DNA of 64,000 nucleotides from Aspidiotus rigidus (taxonomy: Eukaryota > Arthropoda > Insecta > Hemiptera > Diaspididae), in the NCBI GenBank assembly GCA_035079385.1, contig JAVHKY010000028.1:6076001-6140000 (forward strand), given 5' to 3'. Positions 1 through 11,334 of this stretch are shown piece after piece (position 1 is the stretch's first letter; the number at the start of each line of letters is the position of its first letter). The translations under genes were made by a program, and so were the position numbers. Under the pieces are notes generated by a model that searched no databases, was not told where the DNA came from, and was given only the letters and a program-made list of their open reading frames with translations.

Positions 1-57
1 ACTGGGCCTTACTTGGAAGGAAAATTGGAAAACGACGCGACGGCTTCCTTAACGAAG

Positions 58-805
58 TTAAACGAGGAACGCAGGAAACCTGTTTTATGAGTCATATGGG
101 ATTTGGTATTCAGAATTCAAGGAAGCCTAGACCTAGATAAAGCCAGTATAAAGGTTTAGACCTACTAGAAGCCTAGTATAATATAGTTCAAGAGTCTAAA
201 TTTCTCTCGAATCTCAAGCTATATATGATAGAAGGGGAACTTGGAAAAATTGGCTCGAGAGTCGAAAATTTTCTAGGAGCCGGAAGTTTTCCAAGTCTCC
301 CTCCTATCATACATAGCTCGGGAGTCGAAATTTTAACAGGGAACCTGCTCTATGGGGGGGCTTTTTGAGAAATTTGTCGTGCGCCGTCCAACAAAAAACT
401 TGAAAGAATGTCGACTCTCGAGCCATATATGATAGAATTTTTTGAAGTCCCCCTTCTATCATATATAGAAAGTTGTCCAAGTCCCCCTCCTATCATATAT
501 AGCTCGAGATTCGAGAAAAATTCAAACTCTCAAACTATATTATACTAGGCTTATAGTAAATCTTGGAGATTTGATTCCTCACGTTATGGCACATAACTAA
601 TTTACGGTTGAGTAAGAATTTGAGTTTGCTTTCTTTTTATTTTCAATTTTGATAAAGTAAATGCAGAAAAAATAGTTCGTTAGGCTTATAGTAGGTCTAG
701 GCCATCCTTATACTAACTTCATCTAGTCTAGGCTTCCTCGAATTCTCAATACCAAATCCCATATGACTCATAAAACAGGTTCCCTGCGTTCTTCGTTTAC
801 TTGGT
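58..805. repeat. Composite repeat element with long inverted ends
   Basis: The left arm (about 58-180) and right arm (about 680-805) are inverted copies. Both carry CGCAGG(G)AACCTGTTTTATG, the string CATATGGGATTTGGTATT and AGGAAGCCTAGAC. Between them lie several copies, in both orientations, of a core reading roughly CTCGAGAGTCGAAATTTT / TATCATATATAGCTCGAG. Related sequence recurs at 2.2-2.8, 10.1, 11.3-12.0, 58.3-58.5 and 61.1-61.3 kb. No transposase is visible, so it is probably non-autonomous; its class is unknown. Confidence 0.7.
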
Positions 806-2227
806 TATTGAAAATGTGTGAGAAAATTGAAAGGTTTTCGAATGATAAGAGGTCGGCGGCTCGAGAGGGGTAGAGAATGTTAGATTGATGGCTTCTGAGT
901 ATAATATTTGTCCAATGTTGGATATTTCTGAACATTCGAAAAGATGGTGATTGATGTGGCCTTTAGAAGGATTGCGAGGAAATAATGAGATTACAGATTA
1001 GAGGTAGACGGATTTTGAAAAGGATATTACCTAGTCATCTTGTGTAGAGCGCGTCGAATGAGAGAAAATAATTCTGACGTAGGGAGCAGACTTGATGAGA
1101 ATGGTGATGAGCGGGCTGATTTAGCAAATACATCTGCAATTTTGTTGTTGAATATTTCTGCAAGACTGGGAATCCAGAGAAAATTAATCTTTATGAAGGC
1201 GCGAGAGAATTGATCAAGCAGATAATTGATAAAGCTAAGGATAAATTGATGCGTGAAGAGATGGAAGAAATCCTTATTAGATTAAGGGTACTTTTACTCT
1301 GTTACAAGCTTGATGTGAAGTGATGGTGATAGACTTTATTAACTGAGTTTTACTGTTCATTCTACAAATATCTGACTTTATTGATAGGTGATTGGTATTT
1401 ATTCTAAAAAAAGAATGGGCGATGACTCGATTTAATGAGTTTTGAATGTGCGAGCAGAAAAGTCGTGTACTACTCACGCTACTGCGTGAGTGTTTTTTTT
1501 ATCTTCAATTAGCCCATCATTTCGTAGTATCTTCACTCACCCCCTCCCCTGTCCGATAATTGCTTACATTTTCAGTTACAGAGTTTGCCTAAATTTGAAA
1601 ACATTTCGTTCAACCATTTATGAGGTTCGTGGGGTGAGGAAAGTCAAGCCAACTTATGCAATTTTCCTAATGTCCTCATTTTTCCCCCATTTCATCCACT
1701 AATAGGAGGATCTAGTAGAGGTGGGGAGCCGGCCACTAGAGCCGGAGTAAAATTTTTAGCACAAATTAATTTTTTACTGCCTTAAAGGTTTTTTTTTTCT
1801 CTTCTTCTTTTGGGAAAATATGAATTTCACATATTTTTGGAGGACGCAAATTTCCCAAATATTTAATAAAGATTCAGAAGATGAATACTTTTCTTCTTAA
1901 ATATTAGAATAGAAATTTTTTCTTAAAAAAAAAGAACCCTCCTTCTTTCAACACATCAATGCTACGGGGGCAGCAGGCGGCCTGCGTAGCCGCTATAGTA
2001 AAATAAAATAATCTTTAATAGAATGGTACTTCGGTTTCCTTCAACGAGAATGTAAACGAACTCGGAAGTATGAAAGCTCCTATATTAACAAGAACGGTTT
2101 TCTCGAATTCGGGTGTTTTAATGCAGTAGGTAGATTAGTCTTCACGCTTCAATGGACACATACAATACCTGTATAGTTACCTGAAAAGGGTAAAGATTAT
2201 TTCTCAATAGAGACTCTCTTTTAACAG
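806..2227. other. Intergenic, no gene recognised
   Basis: AT-rich sequence with homopolymer runs. The short open frames have no recognisable domain. The GC-richer spot near 1965-1995 contains small self-complementary strings. Nothing else was supported. Confidence 0.5.
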
Positions 2228-2830
2228 GGAACCTGTTTTATGGGGGGCTATTTGAGAAATCTGGCGTCCGCCGTCCGCCGTGCGCCGTCCAGCGAAAAAC
2301 TTAGAAAAATTTCGACCCTCGAGCCATATATGATAGGAGAGGGACTTAGAAAAATTTCGACTCTCAAGCTATATATGATAGGAGGGGGACTTAGAAAAAA
2401 TTTCGACTCTCGAGCTATAGATGATAGGAGGGGAACTTAGAAAAATTTCGACTCTCGAGCTATATATGATAGGAGGGGGACTTAGAAAAAATTTCGACTC
2501 TCGAGCTATAGATGATAGGAGGGGAACTTAGAAAAATTTCGACTCTCGAGCTATATATGATAGGAGGGGGACTTGGAAAAATTTCGACTCTCGAGCTATA
2601 TATGATAGAAGAGGGACTTAGAAAAATTTCGACTCTCGAGCCATATATGATAGAAGGGGGACTTAGAAAAATTTCGACTCTCGAGCCATATATGATAGAA
2701 GGGGGACTTGGAAAAATTTCGACTGTCGAGCTATATATGATCTAGGCTTCCTTGAATTTTCAATACCAAATCTCATTCGAACCATAAAACAGGTTCCCTG
2801 CGTTCCTCGTTTAACTTCGTTAAGGAAGCC
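2228..2830. repeat. Composite repeat element, minisatellite-expanded copy
   Basis: Opens with AACAGGGAACCTGTTTTATG and closes with the same terminal module as the copy at 58-805 (CTAGGCTTCCTTGAATTTTC, AAAACAGGTTCCCTGCG, TTCGTTAAGGAAGCCG). The interior is a direct minisatellite. Confidence 0.7.
2296..2745 (+). repeat. 45-bp tandem minisatellite, about 10 copies
   Basis: A unit of about 45 bp (GACTTAGAAAAATTTCGACT followed by CTCGAGCTATATATGATAGG and AGGGG) is repeated head to tail with few differences. Because 45 is a multiple of three, it produces an artefactual 15-residue repeat in one reading frame. It lies inside the composite repeat and is not a coding repeat or a CRISPR. Confidence 0.85.
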
Positions 2831-3119
2831 GTAATTTTTATGGTAAGTTTTCTGTCGGGAAGCAGTCTTTCTTACCTACAACCTGAAGCATGCGGGATGT
2901 GGAATTTTTCATATGTACGGGAAATAAATGACGAGGAAATGTTGATTCCCCGCATTATCTTTTCTTTATCTCGACAGAGATGCATAACTTCTTAATTGCG
3001 ATTACCGAGAATTTTTCATTCTACTTTGATAATCGAATAACAGTCCGCGGGTTCGTTTTCACACTTTTGCTTCGTCTGTCTTGATTCTCGTCCATATTTA
3101 TCTTCTACGGACTTCTACT

Positions 3120-4319
3120 ATGGACAACTCGTCTTCCAAAGCATCTTTGCTACTTTTTGAGGCGGCCGAGAAAAATGATCTAGAAGCAGTAAAATCTTAC
3201 ATCGAAGAAAATCCTGATCTGGCGACGATTACCGACGATAAAGATCAAACGCTCGTTCTCATTGCCGCTAAAAATGGCAACTTGGATATGATCAAGTTTA
3301 TAAATGAAAAAGCACCTTCTTTTATAACGACGCCGGGGATGCACTACGTGAGGACTGCTTTAGAATTGGCTGTAGAACACGGCTCTCTTGATGTTGTAAA
3401 GTATTTAATAGAAACATTCGAAAAAGATGTATCAGACCCGAAAGAAAATGTCTTAGAAACCATCATGCCATTAGTAATACAATTCGGTCGTTTAGATATA
3501 CTTAAATACTTCATAGAAGAGAAAAAAGTCAATGCAGACCAGCCGGGTAAGTGGCAACATCAGGCACCCGTTTTCGATGCTATCGAGTATCGACATAAAG
3601 ATATTTTCAAATATTTAGTCGAGGAAAAGAAAGCTAATCTAACTTCACTCAACTGGATTGGGGAAAATATTCTTTTCGTCGCTCTTCGTAGAGATGATTT
3701 GGACACTATGAAATACCTACTGGATGAGAAGAAAATAAAGTTCGATATCAATGCGGGAAATTACCGTGGTGAGACTCTTGTCCACAAAGCTGCTCTTCTA
3801 AATCGTATGAAAATACTCGAGTATTTGGTGGACGAAAAGCACGCAGATATCGACATTTGGGACACTTCGGATAATATGACAGCATTGCATAATGCGGCTC
3901 TCGGGGAGCATTACGAAAGCAGCAAATTTCTCATGGATCATGGTGCCAATTTTCGGGTGAGGGATCTTACCGGGCAGACTGCCGCGGAGAAAACGTCAGA
4001 CCCGCGTATAAGGGAACTTCTGTCTCCAACAGACAGAACCCGACGAGATGTTGAAGAACATTATGCGAGATTCCAACCGATTGAGCTTACATCAGATCCA
4101 GGATTACGTGGTCTGAATGGCAATAGAACTAATACGCCCGAATATTTGCCCCAGCTCCAGAGCTTCCTTGTACTGGCAGGAATATTAACCAGAGATATAA
4201 AAGTCTTTGCAAAGCGTCATTCTCGAAAGTTCCCATCACCTCAGGAGACGCTGCAGAGGCAGATGAAGTCTGTTGCACTTGATTCTGTTCATACCCTCCC
4301 CAAGTTTGACCATGTATAG
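3120..4319 (+). CDS. Ankyrin-repeat protein
   Basis: The single open frame encodes 399 residues from the ATG at 3120 (context TACTATGG). The frame is open upstream to a TTG at 3081, but no earlier ATG is seen. About eight ankyrin repeats of about 35 residues span residues 8-300. Each has the helix-turn-helix pattern, for example LLLFEAAEKNDLEAVKSYIE, LELAVEHGSLDVVKYLIE and TALHNAALGEHYESSKFLMD. The last ~100 residues are charged and have no recognised domain. No signal peptide or membrane segment is present, so the product is probably a cytosolic or nuclear scaffold; the partner is unknown. The family is defined by protein-protein interaction and gives no specific function. No intron interrupts the frame. 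It converges on the minus-strand gene ending at 4759. It could be a single-exon gene or the large exon of one with an unseen 5' exon. Confidence 0.8.
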   Translation: MDNSSSKASLLLFEAAEKNDLEAVKSYIEENPDLATITDDKDQTLVLIAAKNGNLDMIKFINEKAPSFITTPGMHYVRTALELAVEHGSLDVVKYLIETFEKDVSDPKENVLETIMPLVIQFGRLDILKYFIEEKKVNADQPGKWQHQAPVFDAIEYRHKDIFKYLVEEKKANLTSLNWIGENILFVALRRDDLDTMKYLLDEKKIKFDINAGNYRGETLVHKAALLNRMKILEYLVDEKHADIDIWDTSDNMTALHNAALGEHYESSKFLMDHGANFRVRDLTGQTAAEKTSDPRIRELLSPTDRTRRDVEEHYARFQPIELTSDPGLRGLNGNRTNTPEYLPQLQSFLVLAGILTRDIKVFAKRHSRKFPSPQETLQRQMKSVALDSVHTLPKFDHV

Positions 4320-4542
4320 CTTGATTTATTCTTAAGACCCGACTCTTTTAATCTAGGTAATCGAATACGACACATGTAAGAATCTTTAAAGTTTGTTTTT
4401 GAAAATAATCTACTGAATCATAAAGTTATTTTCTTTCTTCCTTTTTCAGACTTTGAAGGTCGACGATGTCGTTTGCACTCGAACTTACAATTATGTCGAA
4501 TGATGGGACCTCCAGCATCAACGTTTCGAGGATTTCGACTAC

Positions 4543-4548
4543 AATAAA
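4543..4548 (+). other. Candidate polyadenylation signal
   Basis: AATAAA 224 bases after the ankyrin stop codon, before the convergent gene's 3' end at 4759. Plausible 3'-end signal by position only. Confidence 0.4.
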
Positions 4549-4758
4549 ATAATATCTATACGATAAATATTCCCCTTATAGCTAAGTATATCTGGAAGTC
4601 TATTTTGTTTGTTTAATCTTTTTTGTTCAATTATTTGTACTACAATCAATTTTCAAGTAACATTGTTTTCTAGAGAAAATAGAAATATCGGCTTCAGTCT
4701 TTGACTTTGAATTCTTGTTCCTTGTCTCCCATCAAACTGTGTACAGCCTTCCAGTCTG

Positions 4759-7700
4759 TCATAATCCGAGCCACGAAAATATTAAACAAGCTGGATGAGG
4801 AAATGGATACATTGGCGGTGGAGGAGGTGGCGGTGGCGGTGGGAAAAATGGTCTTGGTCGGTAGAAAAACTTACACCATCCTGTGCACCTAGACGAAGTA
4901 AATATACGCGTCGTATGAACACATTAATCCTACAGGGTCATAGAATGCGATAAGGTGCAATCACTTACCATTGAGGACTATAATACATGTATTGAGCGTT
5001 ATAATTTGGTATCGGTTGCTGTTGCCCTCCGCTGGTTGGTGGCCTGGTTGGTGCTGAAAAGAAATCCTTGATTTAATCAGTTAGTTTGAAGAAAATTTGG
5101 GAACCCTTTAAATTAGTCGAGGTCTCAAGGTGCTTTAAGCGTAATCTAACACATGTGTCGACGGCCTCACTCTTTCTTTTAAATTGTAGGTCGATCAAAA
5201 TTCAATAGGGAAAATTCTGTGGGCTGATAGTGGTGGAATAGGGGGGGCAGTGGGAACAACTAGCACCCCCTAGACAAAGAGTAGGGAGGCTGTGCCCCCT
5301 CATAAAAGCGTGAAAAAATGAAAAGATGCTTGATTTAGCAATTTAGAAAACAAAGTTTTTGCCTCCTCCGAGAAAATTCCCTCCACCATCCATGGTGCTG
5401 ATTCAAGTATCTGTTGGAATATTCACGTAATTAAAGTCCTCACTTCATTCTCGAATACATAGTTTGACCGAGTTTCTTCATCTATTTTCCAGACTTCAAA
5501 ATTTGCAGATCACGCGAATGAAAGCATGTGACTCACTAATTATTGGATCACCTTTTCCTCTCTCCTCGTTCAGACCGACCCAGTTCAATTTAAAGAGCTG
5601 GTGTGAAATTAGGATACTCATTCATGTAGGTGACGAGAATTTATCGCGAAGGCAGAAAATAGGTCATTTAAATTCATGAAGCTAAAATTTCCTCTTTCTC
5701 TTGTAAACTGATAAATTTTTGATACACCTCTTGTTTTTTCGATAATTTTTCCTGTCTCAGGAATCACGCGAGGTATTTTACTTACGTGTCGTGGGAAGTC
5801 CTCCTCCTGGTGATCCACCGGGTGGAGATCCTCCGGGTGGTCGTTGACCACCACCGGGCATTCCTGGTACACCTACTCCTACACCTGGAGGCATTGGTCC
5901 CATACCTGGAGGCATTCCCGGAGGTAGTCCCATTCCTGGTGGTACTCCTACTCCGGGAGGAGGGCCTCCCATACCCGGAGGTGGAACACCCATACCCGGT
6001 GGCCCTGGCATTCCTGGTGGCATTCCAGGCATGGCACCGCCTCCTGTCCCAGGAGGTCTCCCTGTTGTTCCACCACCGCCGCCGCCGCCACCTCCTCCAC
6101 TGCTACCTCCATCGCTCGGCCTCGGAGGTTGATTATTATTCACAGAAATATTGGCAAAAAACAAACTAAAAGGATCGCACATTATGTCACATGGCATGGG
6201 GAATAAAGGAAACGGCAGTGGTCCCATCGAATAGCCTCCATAACCTGACGGCATACCAAACGGCGACTGGAATTGAGCTTGCTGCAACAAATTATATAAA
6301 TCTTATCACGTCATGCACTAATTTAAGATTGTTTTTACGCTGATTGGTCTGGGTGGTTTCCAGAGTAGATTCTTTTTGGCGTGTGAAAGAAAAGCCACAC
6401 TAAGTAGTGATGGAAATATATAGTCAGGTCAAGAACGGCGAAACAGTCTATTTTTACTGAATCTAAACCATTCTATTCCTTAATATCTTTCTTCTCGTCA
6501 GTATAAACTTCTCGTAGATAATCCGGGTCAAATATCCTCCCGATAGGCTATCCTGTCGTCGCTGTTATAATCAATAAACGTCAAGAATGAAATTTTGTCG
6601 GATGTTTCTCTATTTACAAATTTCACGAATCCACAGCACCTTGATACTCTTGTTTTGTTGCCGCGGTTTGTTGCGACGCGTAACGTATCTTATCGAGCTA
6701 CAAAATTTCAATGCACGAGAAGGTACACTTGTCTCTCGCGATGAAGCGCGGGAACTAAATATGAGTATTGCACAATAATGAGAAGTAATATAGAAAAACA
6801 GCAAATGGGATTGCATTCAGCGTCGAAAAAGTTGAGAACTGCACGAGCCGATGGAGGCCTGATTTACAAGACAGAAGGGAAGTTGTATTGAGTACGCACA
6901 GTTTCTCTTTCCTTTTGCAATACACGCGTCCTTCGGTGTGGGCAGTTCTCAAGTTGAATCGAGTATAGAAATACCTTTGATAGTTCATGTTCGTTACAAA
7001 AGTTTGAAATTTGTTTACGTGTGTATAATCACTGCAGGGGCGTGTATACAGGTGAGGCTGGTTGTCAATTGAAGATTAGAGTGTCTGAACTTGAAAAAGC
7101 TTAGGAAAAAGGAAAAGTGGGAGTAGGAAACTCGAATTTGTGGCTCAACGCGGTGGTTACAGATTCGCTTCATAACTCTTTGCCAATGCGTTCAGTCGAA
7201 AATTTTATTATAATCTCTTCTATGTGGAATTTTATGTAAATTATTTTATGTCTGATAATATTTTTCGGAATAATGCGTTGTTATTGCAAAAAATTGAGTA
7301 AATCACTGTTTCGGGCCTTTCCTCCACCAAGAAAGGATCTCATGCAGAAGTAGAGCGGATATGAAATCTTGCCCAACATGTTTGTTACATCAATTCTTCA
7401 TCATATAAGTAAGTTTTATGACTGAGGCAGATATATTTTTTAAATTTTAAACCGCATAACTGAGCAGTTCGAAATTCTCTGGTCAGCAACAAATTTTTAA
7501 AACCATTCGAAGTTCTGAATTACGAAATTTTACATAAAGTGCGTGGATTTAAAACCACATCATTCTAAGAGAAATCACGAATTGAGTCCCGTTTCTTAAT
7601 TTTTTATGAATTCAGTCCCATCCCTGGCGGGCGATGTTTGAATTGAGTCCAATAAATCGATGTATGAATTGTATATTGTATGTTGAAGTGCATTTTGAAT

Positions 7701-8626
7701 AAAATTTGTATGAAACCAGTTTTACAATAAAATTTGTTCTTGTTGAAAAAAAAAAAAATGAAATCAGTTTCACATTAAAGGACAAGTACCTTAATCAGAA
7801 AATTTGATTTTCGTAGCCAAAAATTTTTGCGACACAGATTTCACAAATTTATAACGCGTCATTTTCCCCTCGTGCAATTCGGTGAACTGATCTTCCAAGA
7901 ACGCTTCATTCACATCAACTTTTCTGGGTGGCAGGCTTCTCATTTTGATGTATGAGAAATCCCTTATCTCTAGAAACTAGAAAGGCCTCAAGTATCAGGA
8001 AGATATGTGGGTGTTTATGGTAAAACATACCGTTTAATTCCTCACAAACCGTATAGCGCGACGACGACAACCAGCCCACATATTTGGAGGGAATGATGCT
8101 CCTGAACACACGTAAGTTTCGAGAATATAGTTTACAAATTAAACAATTTTGTCATTCGTAGGAGCTAGGGGCCCAAAATCTTCAATGATGGAGTCTTCAA
8201 TTTCATGAGGCTCCAAGACATCTCAATTTTTTGCCACAGGACTGAATTCATACATCTTCATTTTTTTCTCGGGCCTCAATTCGTTGTTTTTTGCATCAGA
8301 CTCAATTCATGGGACTCAATTCGTTATCGTCCTATTCTAATAATCGGATTTTTCGAACGGTTGACAAAATTTGTCCTCATTCGCATCTTGGAAATATATA
8401 CTATGATCTTTCAGATAACATATACTTGCTTTATCTCCGAAAAACTTCTTGCCATAGCCAAAGAAGTTATCGATGTATATAAACGCAACCGATAAATTCG
8501 TGTAGGTATATGAAGAGGAAATGAGGTATATGCAAGAGATAAGGAATTAGAATCGAGAAAAACGCTACTTACGTATCGTTGAATCCATCCGTACAAGAAA
8601 AGCAGTACAATTCTAACATGATGCAT
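4759..8626 (-). CDS. Predicted secreted Gly/Pro/Met-rich protein, four exons
   Basis: Exons on the minus strand: 8626-8573, 6281-5786, 5053-4969 and 4888-4759. Donors are GTAAGT, GTAAGT and GTAAGTG; acceptors are TTGTTGCAG, CTTTTCAG and TCGTCTAG. The phases 0, 1 and 2 join exactly, giving 765 nt (254 residues plus stop). Exon 1 encodes a short signal-peptide-like start (MHHVRIVLLFLYGW). An in-frame ATG lies further upstream within 8695-8626. Exon 2 has an aromatic/Pro segment with a Cys pair (PMPCDIMCDPF), a polyglycine run, then many PPGM/GMPPG motifs that resemble but do not keep a strict collagen Gly-X-Y period. The last exons add PTRPPTSGG, tyrosines, a run of ten prolines and two cysteines. 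The composition suggests an extracellular structural or secretion protein; this is inference. The link of exon 1 across 2.3 kb is the weakest step; exons 2-4 are well supported. It is convergent with the ankyrin gene. Confidence 0.62.
6291..7572 (-). other. Intron 1 of the Gly/Pro-rich gene, part without elements
   Basis: Non-coding, AT-rich, with no recognised domain or RNA gene. It is an intron only if the exon 1 assignment (8626-8573) is correct; otherwise it is upstream sequence. Confidence 0.4.
7573..8325. mobile_element. Putative transposon with inverted clusters of a 14-bp motif
   Basis: The left end carries three direct copies of a motif like ACGAATTGAGTCCC (about 7573, 7608 and 7638; the second is the variant TGAATTCAGTCCCA). 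The right end carries four copies in the opposite orientation (about 8222, 8275, 8297 and 8312). The outermost copies, ACGAATTGAGTCCC and GGGACTCAATTCGT, are perfect inverses. The open frames inside have no recognised transposase. It sits in the presumed first intron of the Gly/Pro-rich gene. The architecture matches the FLYWCH element at 13.06-13.89 kb. Confidence 0.55.
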
Positions 8627-8699
8627 ACTGACGTCGATCAAAACTGAATAAATGGAATGTGGCTCTTTCATAATTATTATATTCGTCATTATCATCAGA

Positions 8700-9747
8700 T
8701 AGTGTAGTCAACGGTCCGATGAAGGTCGCGACTTTTTTTAATAATAATAATATTTCGATGCTCGTGAATTCCCGTTTACTACGGTAAACTGATTCCGTTT
8801 CATTGTTGTCCGGACGAACGGAAGAAGCGCAACGATTTTGTTCCATATTGTTACTCGTAAATAAACGAGCAAATTGGCTGAAATTTAAAGAGACATCGAG
8901 GTTGAGGTTGAACCCATTTCTTGTTCGCTCGCCGTTATTATTTCTAGGTAAAGGTCATTTAGACTACTGCCAGAAGATGACAAGACAAATTTTGGTGATA
9001 TCGTGAAATGAATGAAAACAACAACATTATACAAACGTATAAGTGAAATACGGTAGTTTTTTTTGTATTTCATCTTCATGCAGATTGTTGTGCTCGCATC
9101 TGCCTAGAAATTCTTATGAATGTATAGAACTTTTCATTACATCTGTGAGAGAGGAGATTTGGTCTTGCCTACGCTTCGGTTCAGATCGCTTAGACCAATA
9201 GCACTCGAAATACTGTCAAGCGATCTACAACAGAGTCGATACAAGTAAGAGCTTTTCAAATAGTTTTATGCAGCACCCGAATCCCTATTTTCAGTGTATA
9301 GGCTACACGCACGTCACATAAGTAAAGTGGTAACTTCAAGGTGAATACATAGCGGAAAGAAAAATGGCCGAGTGAAATTGAAGACGTCCTCAAAAACATC
9401 GGTCGTACCATTAAAAATACGATGAGGAGTTCGCAGCTCTTCTTCCTATACACCTTACACGTAATCAATCAAACTTTTATAATTAATACATATTGTTATT
9501 TTTCATATTATTTAGCGGCGTTGCAAAGGTTTATGATATGAAAGAGGGGGGAAAGACGAAATTTGCTTGCGCTGGTGAGCTTTTCGTTTTCTTAGAGCGA
9601 AACACGTTCCCTTTTTTGTTGGACTATATCTCTAAATACGTCCGCATCTGGATGACCATTACTTGATTTACCTGGGTTAAAGACTTGAAAAAATTTTTTT
9701 TTTTTCTCTTTTGCCCTATTTTTCTAAATCTCTTTGAAGAGACTTCG
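8700..9747. other. Intergenic, no gene recognised
   Basis: Short overlapping open frames on both strands, none with a recognisable domain. No RNA gene seen. Confidence 0.45.
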
Positions 9748-9755
9748 GTAAAATC

Positions 9756-10019
9756 CAGTAGTGGAAAGCCGAAGCCAATGAACGGCTTAGCAGAAACAGC
9801 AGCCGGTTTTTAACGGCTTTTAAGCCAGTGTTTCAAAATGAAAAGCCAATGAAAATGATGGAAGCAGCCAAAGCCATTCGAAAACTTATCAAAATACGAA
9901 AAACTTCCTTCATGCCAATGGAATGGGAAAAAAGCCGTTGGCAAGCCAATCGAAAATTGATCAACGGCTACAAGCTGAAGCCGAAGTTTAAGCCGATGAC
10001 GAACGGCTTTCCACCACTG
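9756..10019. mobile_element. hAT-type MITE with 8-bp target duplication
   Basis: The terminal inverted repeats are CAGTAGTGGAAAGCCG on the left and CGGCTTTCCACCACTG on the right, with one mismatch. They are bounded by a perfect 8-bp duplication GTAAAATC (9748-9755 and 10020-10027). An 8-bp duplication with CAG-starting ends is typical of hAT elements. The 264-bp interior is full of AAGCC and GGCTT, as expected of hAT subterminal binding repeats. There is no coding capacity. Confidence 0.88.
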
Positions 10020-10089
10020 GTAAAATCTCTTCAGACAGATTTGAAATTTTGAACTCGGGTCGTGATGTCATCAGCGGGTATGAAAGTCG

Positions 10090-10215
10090 ACATTTTTCCA
10101 TGTCCCCCTCCTATCATATAATAGCTCGAGAGTCCAAATGTTAACAGGTAACCTGTTTTATGGGGGGTTATTTGAGAAATTTGCCGTGAGCCGTCCGGAA
10201 AAAAACAATTGGAAA
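10090..10215. repeat. Fragment of the composite repeat family
   Basis: Contains the CCCCCTCCTATCATATA / AGCTCGAGAGTC core and the AACAGGTAACCTGTTTTATG module followed by GCCGTGAGCCGTCC, as at 2.23 kb. Confidence 0.65.
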
Positions 10216-10296
10216 AAAATTTTCTGGCATAGCCAAATAAATGAAAATCATGTTCCATGTCTTTTATATTTTATCAGTCATCTTGAAATATTTCAT

Positions 10297-10568
10297 TCTA
10301 GGCTTTTACTAGGTCAAGTGTTCGTGAGATATTATTCGTTTACCCCTTTACCTATCTTAGCGTCGTATAAGTCTTCTATGAGAAATATGAGGTAGCGCGA
10401 ACTCGCTCCGCTCGTTCGCTCGCTGTTGTATTGGAATGGTATGAGACAATTCAAGTCTAGGGGACTTGCAAAAATTTCGACTATCCAGCCTTTATTTATT
10501 TAATTATTTAATTATTTATTTATTTAATTATTTAATTATTTATTTATTTAATTATTTAATTATTTAAT

Positions 10569-10604
<36 letters not shown>

Positions 10605-11230
10605 TTATTAATTCTTCTACTAGGTCAAGTGTTCGTGAGATATTATTCGTTTACCCCTTTACCTATTTTGGCGTTGTATAAGTCTTGTATGAGAAATATT
10701 TTGAGGTAATTGTGGGTGTTCTATATTTTGAGGTATCAACTTTCGTGGGGCGAACGAGCGATCTCGCTGTTGTATTGGAATGGTATAAAATTTTCTAATT
10801 ATTAATTATATTAATTATTCATTTATTTATTTATTTAATTATTTATTTATTTAATTATTTAATATTATTTATTTATTTATTTATTTATTTATTATTAATT
10901 CTTCTACTAGGTGAAGTGTTCGTGAGATATTATTCGCTTACCCCTTTACCTATCTTGGCGTCGTATAAGTCTTGTATGAGAAATATTTTGAGGTAATTGT
11001 GGGTGTTCTATATTTTGAGGTATCAACTTTCGTGGGGCGAACGAGCGATCCCGCTGTTGTATTGGAATGGTATAAAATTTTCTAATATTAATTATATTAA
11101 TTATTTAATTATTTATTTATTTATTTATTTAATTATTTAATTATTTAATTATTTAATTATTTAATTATTTAATTATTTAATTATTTAATTATTTAATTAT
11201 TTAATTATTCAATTATTTAATTATTTATTA
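10297..11230. repeat. Three-copy tandem repeat with TTTA/TTAATTA microsatellite spacers
   Basis: A block of about 140-180 bp starting ACTAGGTCAAGTGTTCGTGA and ending TGTTGTATTGGAATGGTAT occurs near 10302-10442, 10618-10790 and 10908-11071. Each block is followed by a long ATTT/TTAATTA run (about 10493-10610, 10818-10895 and 11101-11230). Copies 2 and 3 are closest and share a GGGCGAACGAGCGATC stretch. Confidence 0.85.
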
Positions 11231-11334
11231 TCATTACGCGGGGTGTACTCGCGAATTTCTGAATCACCCACGGGGTAGAGATTTCTCTTGACGGGGGGGG
11301 GGGGAGGGGGTGTACTCGCGAGTTTCAAAATCGG

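Noticed and set aside
2240..2745. In-frame 15-residue repeat protein on the plus strand
   Set aside because: It is the translation of a 45-bp minisatellite inside a repeat element; the frames are broken and have no gene context.
2296..2745. CRISPR-like array
   Set aside because: The repeats are contiguous without unique spacers and the DNA is eukaryotic.
5786..6169. Plus-strand 127-codon frame
   Set aside because: It is antisense to the Gly/Pro-rich exon; low-complexity GC-rich coding keeps the opposite frame open.
6281..6290. TTG at 6290 as the start of the Gly/Pro-rich protein
   Set aside because: The sequence reads as a splice acceptor (TTTGTTGCAG) and joins in phase to the signal-peptide-like exon at 8626-8573.
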